A DNA stretch of 64,000 nucleotides, taken from contig CP075496.1 of assembly GCA_021613535.1 (NCBI GenBank), forward strand, positions 558,001 through 622,000, in the 5' to 3' direction. A program made the position numbers and the translations under genes. This document shows positions 33,801 to 43,682 of this stretch, one piece after another (positions within the stretch are counted from its first letter, which is position 1; every line of letters starts with the position of its first letter). The stretch comes from Adineta vaga (lineage: Eukaryota; Rotifera). Below the pieces are notes generated by a model. It was given only the letters and a program-made list of their open reading frames with translations. It was not told the DNA's origin and did not search any database.

Positions 33801-36800
33801 TATTTATTATTCTCCAATGAAAATGTTTTATTTTATTTGAAATCAATAAGAATTCTTTCAAATAATCAAAATACAATTGAATTAACTCATTTTACGAAAT
33901 ATATGAAAAGATATTCGGAATATATTTCTATTGAAATTCAACCAATTTTAAATGAATTTTTAGAAGAAACTTCGTATAAAAGTTTAAATGAATTTATAAA
34001 AATAAATTGGACAAATTTTCAAGAACAAGATTTAAAATGGATTAAACGAAATGAAGATATGTTTAATGGATGGTATGATTGTCAATATAAATCAAGATAT
34101 TTATCAATAAATACGATTAATGGAATTATATTAATTGATGATATGACATTAGATTATTTACCAAATATAATAACTTCAAATCAATTATTTCAACATGTTT
34201 TTCAACAATATCATTTTCAAGTTGAACCAACTCAATTACCTTTGACTTATAGAACAAAATTTAAAAATTATCATCAAAAAAATCTTCAATATAAATTTTC
34301 TTATAATGACGAAAAAAAATTGTTGAAAATTTTTGAAAAAAATTGTGAAACAAAAGAAATTTTACAATTAATTCCATTGGATTGTTTTCAAGATGAATTT
34401 CCAGATGAATTTGTTAATAATTATAGTCATTGGTTGAATGAAAAAGAAGGAAAAATATATTTTCGACCAATTGATTTTGAAAATTCTAATTTTTCAAATG
34501 AAATTTCTTTTATATTATCATTAGATGAAGGATATTTAATTAATAAAACAAATGATCAAATTTTAGTTAATCAAACATCAAAATTCTTTGAAAATTTATT
34601 TATTAAATATTTTATTCGTCTTGATGAAAAATCTTTTGTTTATATTATGCAAAATGATACATTTGATAATGAATATATTTATTACATTTATTTATCTCGT
34701 TTAAAACTTCATTTTAAATATGATGATCATAAGAAATTAATTCAATCTTATCAATATCCAAATATGTTTATTGATCAAAATCAATGGTTAGGAACATTAA
34801 CTGGATTAAATTCAACTCTAATTTTATCTACAATTAGAGAAGAAAATCAAATTTTAAATAATTATCCATTCAAAAAAGTTATTATTCCTTTTGGACAAAT
34901 TCAAACAAGAAAAACGAATTATATTGATCATCAAACTGTTATTATAGATCGATCAAATTTATCAAAATCATTTTCTGAAAAATATTTTGTTTATATTATT
35001 CATGAAAGATTAAAAATCCTTCAATCAACTGATACTCCAACAGGATTTCTTTATTTATCATTATTACATGCAATGACATCAAATTGTTTACCAGATGAAT
35101 TTCTTGGTATGACAGGGATGGAACGTTCTTTTCAAATATTAAATTCTTCTTCTTGTTATTCTGCTCAACCATATGATTCTCTTTCATTAAATATATTAAA
35201 TCAAATTGCATTAATTTCACCTCAAGTTAATTATTATCCAACTTATTTAACTTGTATGGAAAATATTCAATGGAATATTAATCATTTATCTTATTCATTA
35301 CAACATTTTGGTTATTATTTACTAGTAAAAGAATTATTTTTAACAAGTCAACAATTTACTTATTTATATCCTCATATAATTTCAAATGAAATTCCTTTAA
35401 TATTTCAAAATAAAATTTCCAATGAAAAATTATTAGTAAAATTATATTTTGATTATCGTCATTCATATAATCCTTTAACTCGATTAAATATTGAAATAAA
35501 AAATGAAAAGTTCATTCGAGACAAAGAATATAAATTATTTTCAAAAGATTTCTCATTTCGTAAGAATTCTTCTTCTTCAATAAATCTATGTAATGATTTA
35601 TATAAACAAGGAAATGTGAATTTAAAAGATTTTTCTGAACAAGATTGTTTATTACCTTTATCTCAATGGTTAACAAATGAAAATCAATTAAAAAATATTT
35701 GGATTGGTTTATTAAAATTAATAATTGATTCGAAAATTCAAAGAAATTTAATTAAACTTGATCGAATAGAAAAATTAATTGAATTTCTTTATTATATATC
35801 TGATCAAATAGAAATCAATCGATTTTATTTAGAAATTCTTGAAACAATATTAAAAATGTCAATTAATTTATGGAAGACAATTTCATTTCCTTTATTTCAA
35901 CAATATTTTATGATTGAAGAAATAAGTTATGAAAAAGAACGAATTGAATTAATAAAATCGTATTCAAAAGGAAAAAAAGAAGAAATTTTTAATGAAATTG
36001 AAGATTGTTGGTTAAATAAAAGAAATTATGAAAATAAAAATCATTTTACAACAATTGATGAAACAAATGAAATTAATAAATTATTTCAAATTTGGAAAGA
36101 TAATTATCAATTACGAATATTTCTTGATTTAATTCAACTTTTTATATCTTCAATTGAAATTGACTATTTTCGTTCTTTTATTTTCTATTCTCCTCAAATA
36201 TTTCTTATTCAATCAATAAGAAAATCTTATCAAATGAAAATTCGATTATCACAAAGATTAATCAATGAAAATTTATTAAAAAAAGCGGAAGAAAAATTTC
36301 ATCATTTTTATTCAGGATTTTTTTCAAAATCAAAACAAATTCTTTTATTAAATAATGAAAATAATGATATTTTTCCATTCGAAAATTTTCAAGAAAATTC
36401 TTTAAATGAAATTGAAATTTATTTTCAAAATCAATTAAAACAAAGTCAATTAAAACTTCAATCTGAGAAAGAAATTTCTTGTCTAAATCCAACAAAAGAA
36501 GAAATTCTTGAATATTTTTATTCTTTACAAAATGAAACGAAACAAATGTGGAATGAATTAAATAAATCAATAGAAGATTCAAATAAAGAATTATTTGATA
36601 TTGGTTTATTTTCTCGAATAATTCCAACAAATCTTTTATCTTATTTTGAAAAATCACGTGAAGAACTTTGTTTAATTGATGAACAAATTATTTTACTTGG
36701 CGGAATTCTTGTTAATTGGATATTAGAACAACAATTTGAAAGAATTTTATTTTATTTAATTAATCAAAACATGGATGAATATGAAAAAGAATTATTAAAT

Positions 36801-39800
36801 ATTTCTCATTCAAATTGGATTCCATCAGAAAATGTTCTTTGGTTAATATTAGAATTAGAAATGAATATAACAATAAGACAAATACAAATTCAAATGATTA
36901 ATCATATTAAACAATCAATAGAATTAAATAAAATAAATAAAAATATTCGAACTTTAATAATACAAATGAATATGGGTGAAGGTAAAACATCTGTTCTTTT
37001 ACCAATGTTAATTCTTTTCTTATCAACATCAAATTTAACATTAATTCGTATTCTTATTTTAAAATCTTTATTTCCAACAAATTATCAATTGTTAAAATAT
37101 AAATTTTGTTCATTAATTAATCGAAAAATCTTTCCATTTACATATTCACGTTCAATGAATATAAATTCAAAAGAAATTCATGAAATTTATAATCGTTTTA
37201 AACAAGCTTTATCTAATTGTGATATTATATTAACAACACCAGAAGATATTCTTTCTTTTCATTTATTAACAATTGATAAATGTGTAGAAAATCAATTTGA
37301 TAATGCACAATCAATGTTAATTATTGAACGATGGATGAAAACATTTATTTGTGATATTTTAGATGAATGTGATGAAATTTTACATGTAAAATATCAATTA
37401 ATTTATACAATTGGTAATCAACAAGATATTGATGGAGGAGAACAACGATGGTTTATCATACAAATAATACTTTCTTTAGTAAAAAAATATATTCAAGATG
37501 TTAAAAATGAATTTAATGAAGAAGTTTATTATAAATTATCAGAAAGAAAAAGTTCTTTTCCGCACATTCGTTTTCAAACATTGAAATCATTTCTTTCATT
37601 AAGTGATAAAATTGTTAATGATTGGATTAATACAAAGAATTATAATGATATTGAAAAACAAGAAATTTATTTCTTTATTTTTAATAAAGAATCATCAATT
37701 GAAAATTTAATTCATCAATATTCTTCTAATGATATTCAATTCTTTCTTATTTTTCGTGCTTTTATTTCGTCGGAGATTTTATTTTTTGCTTTAAAAAAAC
37801 GTTATCGTGTTAATTATGGAATTCATACGAATTCATCATTAAATCGCTTAATGGCTGTACCATTTCGAGCAAAAGATGTTCCAACGGATAAAACAGAATT
37901 TGCTCATCCAGATTTAGCAATTTTATTAACACAATTTTCTTATTATTATTCTGGTTTAACAATTCAACAATTTCTTCAATGTTTAAATCATTTAAATGAA
38001 AAATCTAATGAATCTTCAATCATTTTTCATCAATGGATTAATTATGAAGATGATCAATCAATATCAAATGATATTAAAATATATTTTAATGATTATCAAA
38101 CACGTATTTATGTTCTTTATCCAATTTTACGATTTAATATGTTAGTTATTAATTATTATTTAAATCATTTTGTTTATCCTCAAGAAATGAAACAATATTC
38201 AAATAAAATCATTGCATCATCATGGGATTTATCTTCATCGATTCGATCACATATGACTATTGGATTTAGTGGAACAAGTGATACACAATTATTACTTCCA
38301 ATTTATGTTCAACAATATAATTTATCACAATTAGATAAAACTGATGCAATTGTTTTAAATAATTTATTTCAATGTCAAAATGAAAATTATCATACTTTAT
38401 CAATAAATGCAAATTCAGATGATATTCTTCAAGAAATTGTCAATTCAAAACAAATGATCAATGTTATTTTAGATGTCGGAGCATTATTTCTTGATGGAAA
38501 TAATCGTGATATAGCTTTAAAATGGTTAAATTTATCTGATAAAAACAAAATTTGTTATGTCGTTTATTTTGAATCTGATTTAATTTATGTATGTAATCGT
38601 TCCAATCAAGAACAATTATTTGTCACATCAAGTGCAAGTGAAAGATTCGATGAATGTTTATTTTATTTAGATGAAATTCATACACGTGGAAGTGATTTTA
38701 AATTTCCAAAAGGTTTTCATGCAGCAGTTACATTAGGTAATGATTTAACAAAAGATCGTTTTGTTCAAGCTTGTATGAGAATGAGAAAATTAGGTAATGG
38801 ACATTCTTTAACATTTTGGAGTTCTTTTGAAGTTCATCAACAAATTCAAAAGAATGAACAAATTCATTTAATTGATATTCTTCGTTGGCTTTATAAAAAT
38901 ACAATTGAATCAACTTGGGATAATTTATATCATTGGATAATACAAAGTTTAAGTTTTCAAAAGAAAATTCAAGGATTTCGACAAATTCAATGGAATAATT
39001 GTGAACAAATCTTTACAGGAATGATCATAAAACAAATCGCAAGAAAATGTTCACAAACAGAATTGATTGATTTAAAAAATATGTATGGAAAGAAAAGAAT
39101 TTTTGAAACACTTGAAGAAATTTATTTAAAATATTCTGAAGAAATCAAAGAAGATTTATCAAATGATATTCATGAATTTGTTTTAAATAGATTAAAAAAT
39201 TATTGTGGAAAGAAAAAACGTTTAAGACAAGTTTTAAATGAAGAATATCAAAGAGAAATTCAACAAGAAATACAAGAAGAAAAACAATTGAAATATTTGA
39301 CAAATTTCAAATCATTTCAACCAATTTTACATGAAAAAATTCTTCAATTATTTCATTCAGATATTCAATTAGATTTATCTCAATATCCTTCTGTTTTTCA
39401 ACGATTATCATTTGCTTTTAATCAAACAACATTTCAATTTAATCATTGGAAAAATAATTTATGGATTTCAACAGAATTTCAACGAACAATTTATTCTAAA
39501 CAAGATAATTTAGATTTATTTTTACGTCCTCCACGTTGGATTATTGTTTATCGAAAAGAATATCTAATTTTTATAAGTCCTTTTGAAGCAAATCATTTCA
39601 TCAATTATATTAATTCATGTTCTCAAACAACTCGATCAATGACAACATTACGTTTATTCTTACCTCGTATTCGTGAACATCAATCAATATTTATCAATAC
39701 TTCATCATTAATTATTCCTTCGATAAATAATGCTTTTCATTTTAATATTTTATTAGAAGATTTAATTGAATTATTTCTTTTTAATGGAAATCTTTTTTTT

Positions 39801-40082
39801 CAAAATTCAAATGAACAAACAGCATTTTGTCGATATTTAGGTTTATGTCCAAAACCTCGATCAACAATTGAAGAAAAATTTTATGCAAAAGGTCATATTG
39901 ATATTGAAGGATTTGTTATTGATCGAATGCAACGTCGTCATTTACAATTATCTCAATGTCCATTTCGTTCCAATCCATTATCATTTATTAGAAAATTTAT
40001 TGAAAATCGAAATAATTCAAATGTTCCTTTAACATCACATGTTGGAAGTATTATTTATAATTCAATGAAACTTATTCAATAA
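30894..40082 (+). CDS. Giant intronless DUF3638/DUF3645 P-loop (helicase-like) protein
   Basis: A single frame of 3062 residues. Seen: a cysteine cluster CQCHLKSSSNQCYRC at about residues 597-613; a Walker A-like NMGEGKTS at about 2026-2033 followed by VLLPML and a KSLFPTN strand (the start of DUF3638); DILDECDE at about 2155, a Walker B-like acidic box; the DUF3645 core VPFRAKDVPTDKTEFAHPD at about 2322-2341; GFSGTSDT at about 2460; and ACMRMRKLGNGHSLTFW at about 2625, an arginine-finger-like helicase block. Known: such giant proteins occur in fungi, plants, oomycetes and other protists, annotated DUF6606/3638/3645, and are not standard animal genes; no function is established that I can cite. 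An ATP-driven remodelling role is inferred from the motifs. The 3' end lies 38 bp from the convergent five-pass membrane gene. Confidence 0.88.
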   Translation: MEMNESLINHLFLPYNLPCSSDDDYLLKKNHENEYKLLEYINEYFDLNKFIYTKDLFPFIDIFMTSIQRWSILQNPQTLFKSQFRCFIEELKSGDFLPLYFHNQNASILIEIDEINDNSPLISSWQVLLSPSELTSSFQNHYSYFPIEKYRLLNRSQLISDIQCELLMDFMLNPIEYSKSYKCSYEVNEIRDIPQSHYVYQWWIQQFQKIQIENTSNKFVKFHKKHRDHIRWNNCYLPFRRSGLWMTIKVIFQTILMKHFSINGKLIYKLLITHFLTFVIYTNKNLSNDLKIFSIRKILRRLNKIDSIIDLKDFNQWIYQTKDDIQRKIQEIIPKNNWQIPFQQQIKKILSKKNKTFDSSDINKHMCQKIKLFIENSKSKTNPTEISIHQNDSNEIYSIETLINKLNEQFLIYIEIWMENHFQQWFSYQLKDKKFFENFLEFYEKYQIKSMEFYQLNSNDPIGYTRFLLISLNIIKTFHEYLCNNIRFERLKYHTIHIPHLNKLFQYLILPKRDDMIKAFDLWNYFSRFNSKFYPDLLNNIDDSNAFGVYYGKHSKEINNIIEKIRIDSEKEKEKKRKEFHEEKANYLNLLNKSNEYICQCHLKSSSNQCYRCQYKRKANKIRLKIYECPLPLNQEKALAVIFELQMPIEIRIYRDILWLFINRFNLTDRNQKNIYQWLNVSPHSIKLKPFSNLPQNTKVKLISSTKSISQSHYFSPSISTSCIEDFIYENTLKVEITPSKPIDFNEESHLLTPKIDHSKYKQLEFTLENTEFNCNDIIAQSVNCSSEFQRNEFIEYGSFRCGHYLQWWNLLTILEMNSLSISEENVVILIVHSIFQYGPFNDQSLTFPWCSQSHRQLLEDDFVKEFLQRLQYHLDQCQLNWQNEFVLFLIIIITMRILKISNEKQISQLVLIIFQCRKIAQEWMEILSENLEKISSMSLNDKDKIRIKMINISISYLLTFSIDKDQIEYLLFSNENVLFYLKSIRILSNNQNTIELTHFTKYMKRYSEYISIEIQPILNEFLEETSYKSLNEFIKINWTNFQEQDLKWIKRNEDMFNGWYDCQYKSRYLSINTINGIILIDDMTLDYLPNIITSNQLFQHVFQQYHFQVEPTQLPLTYRTKFKNYHQKNLQYKFSYNDEKKLLKIFEKNCETKEILQLIPLDCFQDEFPDEFVNNYSHWLNEKEGKIYFRPIDFENSNFSNEISFILSLDEGYLINKTNDQILVNQTSKFFENLFIKYFIRLDEKSFVYIMQNDTFDNEYIYYIYLSRLKLHFKYDDHKKLIQSYQYPNMFIDQNQWLGTLTGLNSTLILSTIREENQILNNYPFKKVIIPFGQIQTRKTNYIDHQTVIIDRSNLSKSFSEKYFVYIIHERLKILQSTDTPTGFLYLSLLHAMTSNCLPDEFLGMTGMERSFQILNSSSCYSAQPYDSLSLNILNQIALISPQVNYYPTYLTCMENIQWNINHLSYSLQHFGYYLLVKELFLTSQQFTYLYPHIISNEIPLIFQNKISNEKLLVKLYFDYRHSYNPLTRLNIEIKNEKFIRDKEYKLFSKDFSFRKNSSSSINLCNDLYKQGNVNLKDFSEQDCLLPLSQWLTNENQLKNIWIGLLKLIIDSKIQRNLIKLDRIEKLIEFLYYISDQIEINRFYLEILETILKMSINLWKTISFPLFQQYFMIEEISYEKERIELIKSYSKGKKEEIFNEIEDCWLNKRNYENKNHFTTIDETNEINKLFQIWKDNYQLRIFLDLIQLFISSIEIDYFRSFIFYSPQIFLIQSIRKSYQMKIRLSQRLINENLLKKAEEKFHHFYSGFFSKSKQILLLNNENNDIFPFENFQENSLNEIEIYFQNQLKQSQLKLQSEKEISCLNPTKEEILEYFYSLQNETKQMWNELNKSIEDSNKELFDIGLFSRIIPTNLLSYFEKSREELCLIDEQIILLGGILVNWILEQQFERILFYLINQNMDEYEKELLNISHSNWIPSENVLWLILELEMNITIRQIQIQMINHIKQSIELNKINKNIRTLIIQMNMGEGKTSVLLPMLILFLSTSNLTLIRILILKSLFPTNYQLLKYKFCSLINRKIFPFTYSRSMNINSKEIHEIYNRFKQALSNCDIILTTPEDILSFHLLTIDKCVENQFDNAQSMLIIERWMKTFICDILDECDEILHVKYQLIYTIGNQQDIDGGEQRWFIIQIILSLVKKYIQDVKNEFNEEVYYKLSERKSSFPHIRFQTLKSFLSLSDKIVNDWINTKNYNDIEKQEIYFFIFNKESSIENLIHQYSSNDIQFFLIFRAFISSEILFFALKKRYRVNYGIHTNSSLNRLMAVPFRAKDVPTDKTEFAHPDLAILLTQFSYYYSGLTIQQFLQCLNHLNEKSNESSIIFHQWINYEDDQSISNDIKIYFNDYQTRIYVLYPILRFNMLVINYYLNHFVYPQEMKQYSNKIIASSWDLSSSIRSHMTIGFSGTSDTQLLLPIYVQQYNLSQLDKTDAIVLNNLFQCQNENYHTLSINANSDDILQEIVNSKQMINVILDVGALFLDGNNRDIALKWLNLSDKNKICYVVYFESDLIYVCNRSNQEQLFVTSSASERFDECLFYLDEIHTRGSDFKFPKGFHAAVTLGNDLTKDRFVQACMRMRKLGNGHSLTFWSSFEVHQQIQKNEQIHLIDILRWLYKNTIESTWDNLYHWIIQSLSFQKKIQGFRQIQWNNCEQIFTGMIIKQIARKCSQTELIDLKNMYGKKRIFETLEEIYLKYSEEIKEDLSNDIHEFVLNRLKNYCGKKKRLRQVLNEEYQREIQQEIQEEKQLKYLTNFKSFQPILHEKILQLFHSDIQLDLSQYPSVFQRLSFAFNQTTFQFNHWKNNLWISTEFQRTIYSKQDNLDLFLRPPRWIIVYRKEYLIFISPFEANHFINYINSCSQTTRSMTTLRLFLPRIREHQSIFINTSSLIIPSINNAFHFNILLEDLIELFLFNGNLFFQNSNEQTAFCRYLGLCPKPRSTIEEKFYAKGHIDIEGFVIDRMQRRHLQLSQCPFRSNPLSFIRKFIENRNNSNVPLTSHVGSIIYNSMKLIQ

Positions 40083-40120
40083 TTTTTATTAAAATATTTA
40101 AAAAGAAAAAAGAAATCTTA

Positions 40121-41077
40121 TTATGGATTGACTTTTGATGTTCGTTTAGATATGAATTGTGTACGTTGGGGTGGTTTATTTGTTGATATTGAAATAGGTT
40201 TAGCAATATCAGATTTATTTATTGTTTGAGTTTTATCTGATGGAACATTTTGTTCATTGACTTTTTCTTCTTTTGGTTTAGGCAAAATAAGATAAAGAAA
40301 AATACCAAATGCTCCTAAAGCAATTCCAAGAGAAAGAACAGCAAAAGATATTGGAGCAAATGACCATTTAAAAACTGGTAAAAGAATAATTGTAACTAAA
40401 CACGATAAAATAATTAAAGAACATAAAACAAGATTTTTAATTGTTCTTCCCAAATAAATAATAATTGCTAAAATTGTTGTAAAAAGTCCAATAAGACCTG
40501 AACAAACACCTAATTGATCTAAAATTTTCTTTGTTGATTGTAAACGAATAATCCATCCATAACACCATCCAGTTGCATCTTGTAAATTACTTGGAAATTG
40601 TGTTTTATTTGATGGTAAACAATAGAAACTAACTGTTTCATTAATAGGTGAACTTGTACCTGTTTCATTAAAGATAAAACAATCCATGGGATATTCAGGA
40701 CAATCACTATCAGGAATAACTCGTGCATTAGCTAAAACACAACCTTGAAAGATTAATATTGCTGTTATTGAAAGTGTCATTGTTCCAAGAAGACAAAAAA
40801 GAAAACCAATCCAATCACTACGTGTACATTTACATCTTCGAGGTAATATATTCCATGGAAAACTTTTCTCGTCTTTAAAAATTTCTTTCATTTTCTTCTT
40901 TATTTCTTCATCATCTTCTAATTCAGGTGGATCAATACCAATAATTCTTTCATTGACAAATTTTTGACCTAGTTCAGAATTATAAAATATGATTAAAACA
41001 ACCAATAAAATAATGAGAATAAGTCCAACTGAAATGCCAATATTACATCCAACATACGCCGGATAAGTCCATCCCAT
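40121..41077 (-). CDS. Five-pass membrane protein, copy A, unknown family
   Basis: Intronless, 318 residues. Hydrophobic spans at about 13-32, 90-113, 190-212, 218-238 and 245-265; a cysteine-rich loop between spans 2 and 3 (CPEYPMDCF, FYCLPSNKT, GWCYGW) with several N-glycosylation sites (NETG, NETV, NKTQ); an acidic cytoplasmic loop after span 1 (GIDPPELEDD); and a polar C-terminal tail with KPPQRTQ. The layout resembles tetraspan/claudin-like proteins but I recognise no family. It is 3'-to-3' with the giant gene and has a close paralogue at 43683. The ATG at 41077 is the only sensible start. Confidence 0.8.
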   Translation of the reverse strand: MGWTYPAYVGCNIGISVGLILIILLVVLIIFYNSELGQKFVNERIIGIDPPELEDDEEIKKKMKEIFKDEKSFPWNILPRRCKCTRSDWIGFLFCLLGTMTLSITAILIFQGCVLANARVIPDSDCPEYPMDCFIFNETGTSSPINETVSFYCLPSNKTQFPSNLQDATGWCYGWIIRLQSTKKILDQLGVCSGLIGLFTTILAIIIYLGRTIKNLVLCSLIILSCLVTIILLPVFKWSFAPISFAVLSLGIALGAFGIFLYLILPKPKEEKVNEQNVPSDKTQTINKSDIAKPISISTNKPPQRTQFISKRTSKVNP

Positions 41078-41470
41078 TTTGCGTGATTATTAACAATATC
41101 TTTGTTAGAAATGAATTTTTCTTTCAAATGATTTTACTTTTTTTTTCTTTCGGAGTTCGATAGGTTTCAATGTGTATTAACATAATTCAGTTGTCATGGA
41201 AAGAGAAAGTTTATTTTTATGGGAAAAAATCCTTTTTAATCGAAGTTTGTTTCTTTATTATTCAAAATATGTTTGTATTTTGCCTTGACACTAACGAATC
41301 ATTTTGTTTTGACGAAAAAAAAACCGAATTGAAAGAGGTTTCACCCAGACAGAGAATTTTAAGCTGGGTTTTTTTCTTCAAACATTGATTGACCATAATC
41401 AATAGTCGGAATTTAAATAGCGAGTTCAAAAAGAAAGCAATTCACTTTCATAAAAATCTCGATGATAGAG
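41078..41470. repeat. Upstream part of the duplicated block, copy A
   Basis: This non-coding sequence matches 44610..44985 nearly base for base over long stretches, for example TTGCGTGATTATTA and AATCTCGATGATAGA. It marks the outer end of the local duplication and may hold the shared promoter of the two membrane-protein genes. Confidence 0.8.
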
Positions 41471-41914
41471 AATGTGAGATCTTTAGAACAAATTTTATAT
41501 ATAACGTCTTAACTTATTGTTAGAATTACAATGAAATATCGTAATATTGATTGACTTGCTCGTCTGTTTTGTCTGTGTACGTTAATCTACGCAAATTGAT
41601 TTGCAACGTACAATAGGTACATAGGGGAAATGTCTAGTATACGATGATAAAGAGAAATATGTGAGCGGAGCAAAAGAAAAATGCATACGATGGATTAAAA
41701 TGACGTCATTTATCCAAAGCTATTGATATACAGTGAGAGGAAAAACCAATAGACGAGTCAAAGAAAGGAGATAACCCATGATCTAGATTAAGAAAACAGC
41801 TATATATAGGAATATTTTCTTTTTCTTTTTCACAAAATTTTTGTATTTGATATTTCCCACCAAACTCATGTAATGACAGAAAAATATTAATATTTGAAAA
41901 CTTTTTCATTCACT
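41471..41914. other. Spacer
   Basis: 444 bp; no exon or repeat recognised. Confidence 0.4.
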
Positions 41915-42284
41915 ATGGAATCGTTCGCATATCAATTTAATCGAGCAATTGACCTGGAATCGATGGGCGCTGTTCGTAGGAAAGACGTTTTAGTTACAAG
42001 GTAATTTTGTTCATTTGAATTTATTTTATAGTTTTTGTAAATTATTCAATTATTTCAGAAGTGGTCGAAAAGTCGCTTTTGTTGTTACTTCATTAGTTTG
42101 GTATGCTCTGAGAGTTTATGTTGAGAATGAAGACGGCGATAGAGCTGTCCAACTTGCTCGAACACAACATCTTACCTTGGCAGGAGTCATGGTAAGTATT
42201 TGACTTTATTCTTCTTAGATCGGCTAAGATTTTGTTTTGTCTTTATTTAAGGACCAAAAGAGAATATTCATACGTGATCTGTAA
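41915..42284 (+). CDS. Small three-exon protein, unknown
   Basis: Exons 41915..42000, 42059..42191 and 42252..42284 are joined by GTAATT..CAG (58 bp) and GTAAGT..AAG (60 bp) introns. The result is 83 residues ending in TAA, with phases consistent at both junctions. The product has a central hydrophobic stretch (VAFVVTSLVWYALRVYV) followed by a charged helix (ENEDGDRAVQLARTQH). Base usage is less AT-biased than the surroundings, which supports coding. No family recognised; a single-pass membrane or amphipathic small protein is possible. Confidence 0.55.
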
Positions 42285-42696
42285 AATGATTTATTATACA
42301 AATAAGTGAGCGATGCTTCATTGGTCAAAACAAGAAATTTCAAACACAAAACTTTGTTTACCTTTTGCATGGAAATTATCTAGTCATTCAATAAAGTCTT
42401 CTTTATAAACACTAAAAAATCTTAGAATTTGCATTTGAAGAAGAGGAAGAGTAGAATGACACCATGAAGTCGATTTTTCATTTTTATGCGTCTCTTTTCA
42501 GTCATTGTTCTATTGTTTCGTTGGTAAATCTCATCAATATTTCTTCATGCGTGGATGAATATCGAACGATATTATCGGTCGAAGTATGACAGATGGTTGA
42601 GAACGCAAGAAAACACACTTTTTCTAAAGTATAATTAAAATTGATTATTTCCACTCACATCGATTATAATTCATTATTTTTCTTCACAAAATCAAT
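42285..42696. other. Spacer
   Basis: 412 bp between the small gene and the giant-gene relic; nothing recognised. Confidence 0.4.
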
Positions 42697-42919
42697 CAAT
42701 ATTTATTAATACACGAAGTTTAATAATTTCTTCATCTCAATCAAATCATCTAATAATGCTATTTTATATAATATTCCATTAAAAGATTTAATTGAATTAT
42801 TTCTTTTTAATGAAACTCTTTATTTTTAAAGATATTGATCAAACCCAACATCGTCATTTACAAATGTCTCAATGTCCTTTTAATTGTAATCCATTATCAT
42901 TAATTATAAACACAAGTAA

Positions 42920-43375
42920 CGCAAGGTAAACATTGCTAAATTCTCTAATGAAAGGAAATGATCGTATCAGTCGCCAAACTTAATATACGAAAATGATTGC
43001 TCTAGCTGATGAATCGAATCACTTGTCCATTTCTCCAAAAGTGTTTTGCTCTTAATCAATTCCCTTCCTATATACGTCTAGTCGTTCGCGGGCCACTCAC
43101 GACTAGCCATTTTAATTGTCACGGCATTTATGTCGATCGTCTTCTATTCTCTCTCTTAAAACGAATAAATAGTTTTCCTTCAATTCACTTTTCATCACGT
43201 TATCAATGTGCGTTATTATAATAACAGGAAATACTATCCGAATACTCGATATAGTTACAAGATATTCGATAACGCTTCGATCAACCTTTATCAGCATGTG
43301 GAAGAATGAATTTGAATTTGAACGAACGCAAGTAGCTCATTCTGTGTATACTCTCCTTTCAATATAGGGAAAATC
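42920..43375. mobile_element. Insertion inside the giant-gene relic
   Basis: About 455 bp, more G+C-rich than its flanks, separate the two halves of the relic. Inside, CTAGTCG and CGACTAG form a short hairpin (about 43078-43106), and 43070..43200 resembles the repeat at 22437. No TIR pair at its edges was found. Probably a decayed mobile element, type unknown. Confidence 0.45.
43070..43200. repeat. Diverged dispersed repeat, copy 2
   Basis: Shares CGTCTAGTCGTTC, GGCCAC, CTAGCCATT and AAAACGAATAA, in the same order and similar spacing, with 22437..22560. Confidence 0.5.
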
Positions 43376-43682
43376 ATTAAAAATTGAAATAATTCTTATG
43401 TTTCTTTAACATTATATGTGGAAGGTAGTATTTATAATTCGTATAAACTTATTCAATAAATTCAGACATTTTTCTTATAGATTTACTTCTTCGATATAAA
43501 CAATAATGAACAAAATCTTTTTTATTCTTTAAGATAGAATTATTCATGAATATCTTTCGTTTCTTGTTTGTTGAAATTTGATAAAAAAAAGAATGTTTAT
43601 TTTCCAATAAAGTCTAAACCAATTTCCATCCGATATGACACAAAATTTCAAGATAGAGCTGAAATAAATGGAATGTCTTTTT

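Larger units (their letters stand above)
42697..43470 (+). pseudogene. Relic of the 3' end of the giant DUF3638/DUF3645 gene
   Basis: 42697..42910 matches the giant gene at about 39680-40000 (shared runs such as GATTTAATTGAATTATTTCT and CATCGTCATTTACAA), with several indels and stops. 43376..43470 matches its last 75 bp through the stop codon. The 450 bp in between are unrelated to the giant gene. This is a dead tandem copy of the gene end. It stands in the same order and orientation to membrane gene B as the intact gene does to membrane gene A. Confidence 0.8.

Noticed and set aside
32575-38913. Several minus-strand frames of 60-130 codons inside the giant gene
   Set aside because: Shadows of the strongly biased coding strand; no motifs.
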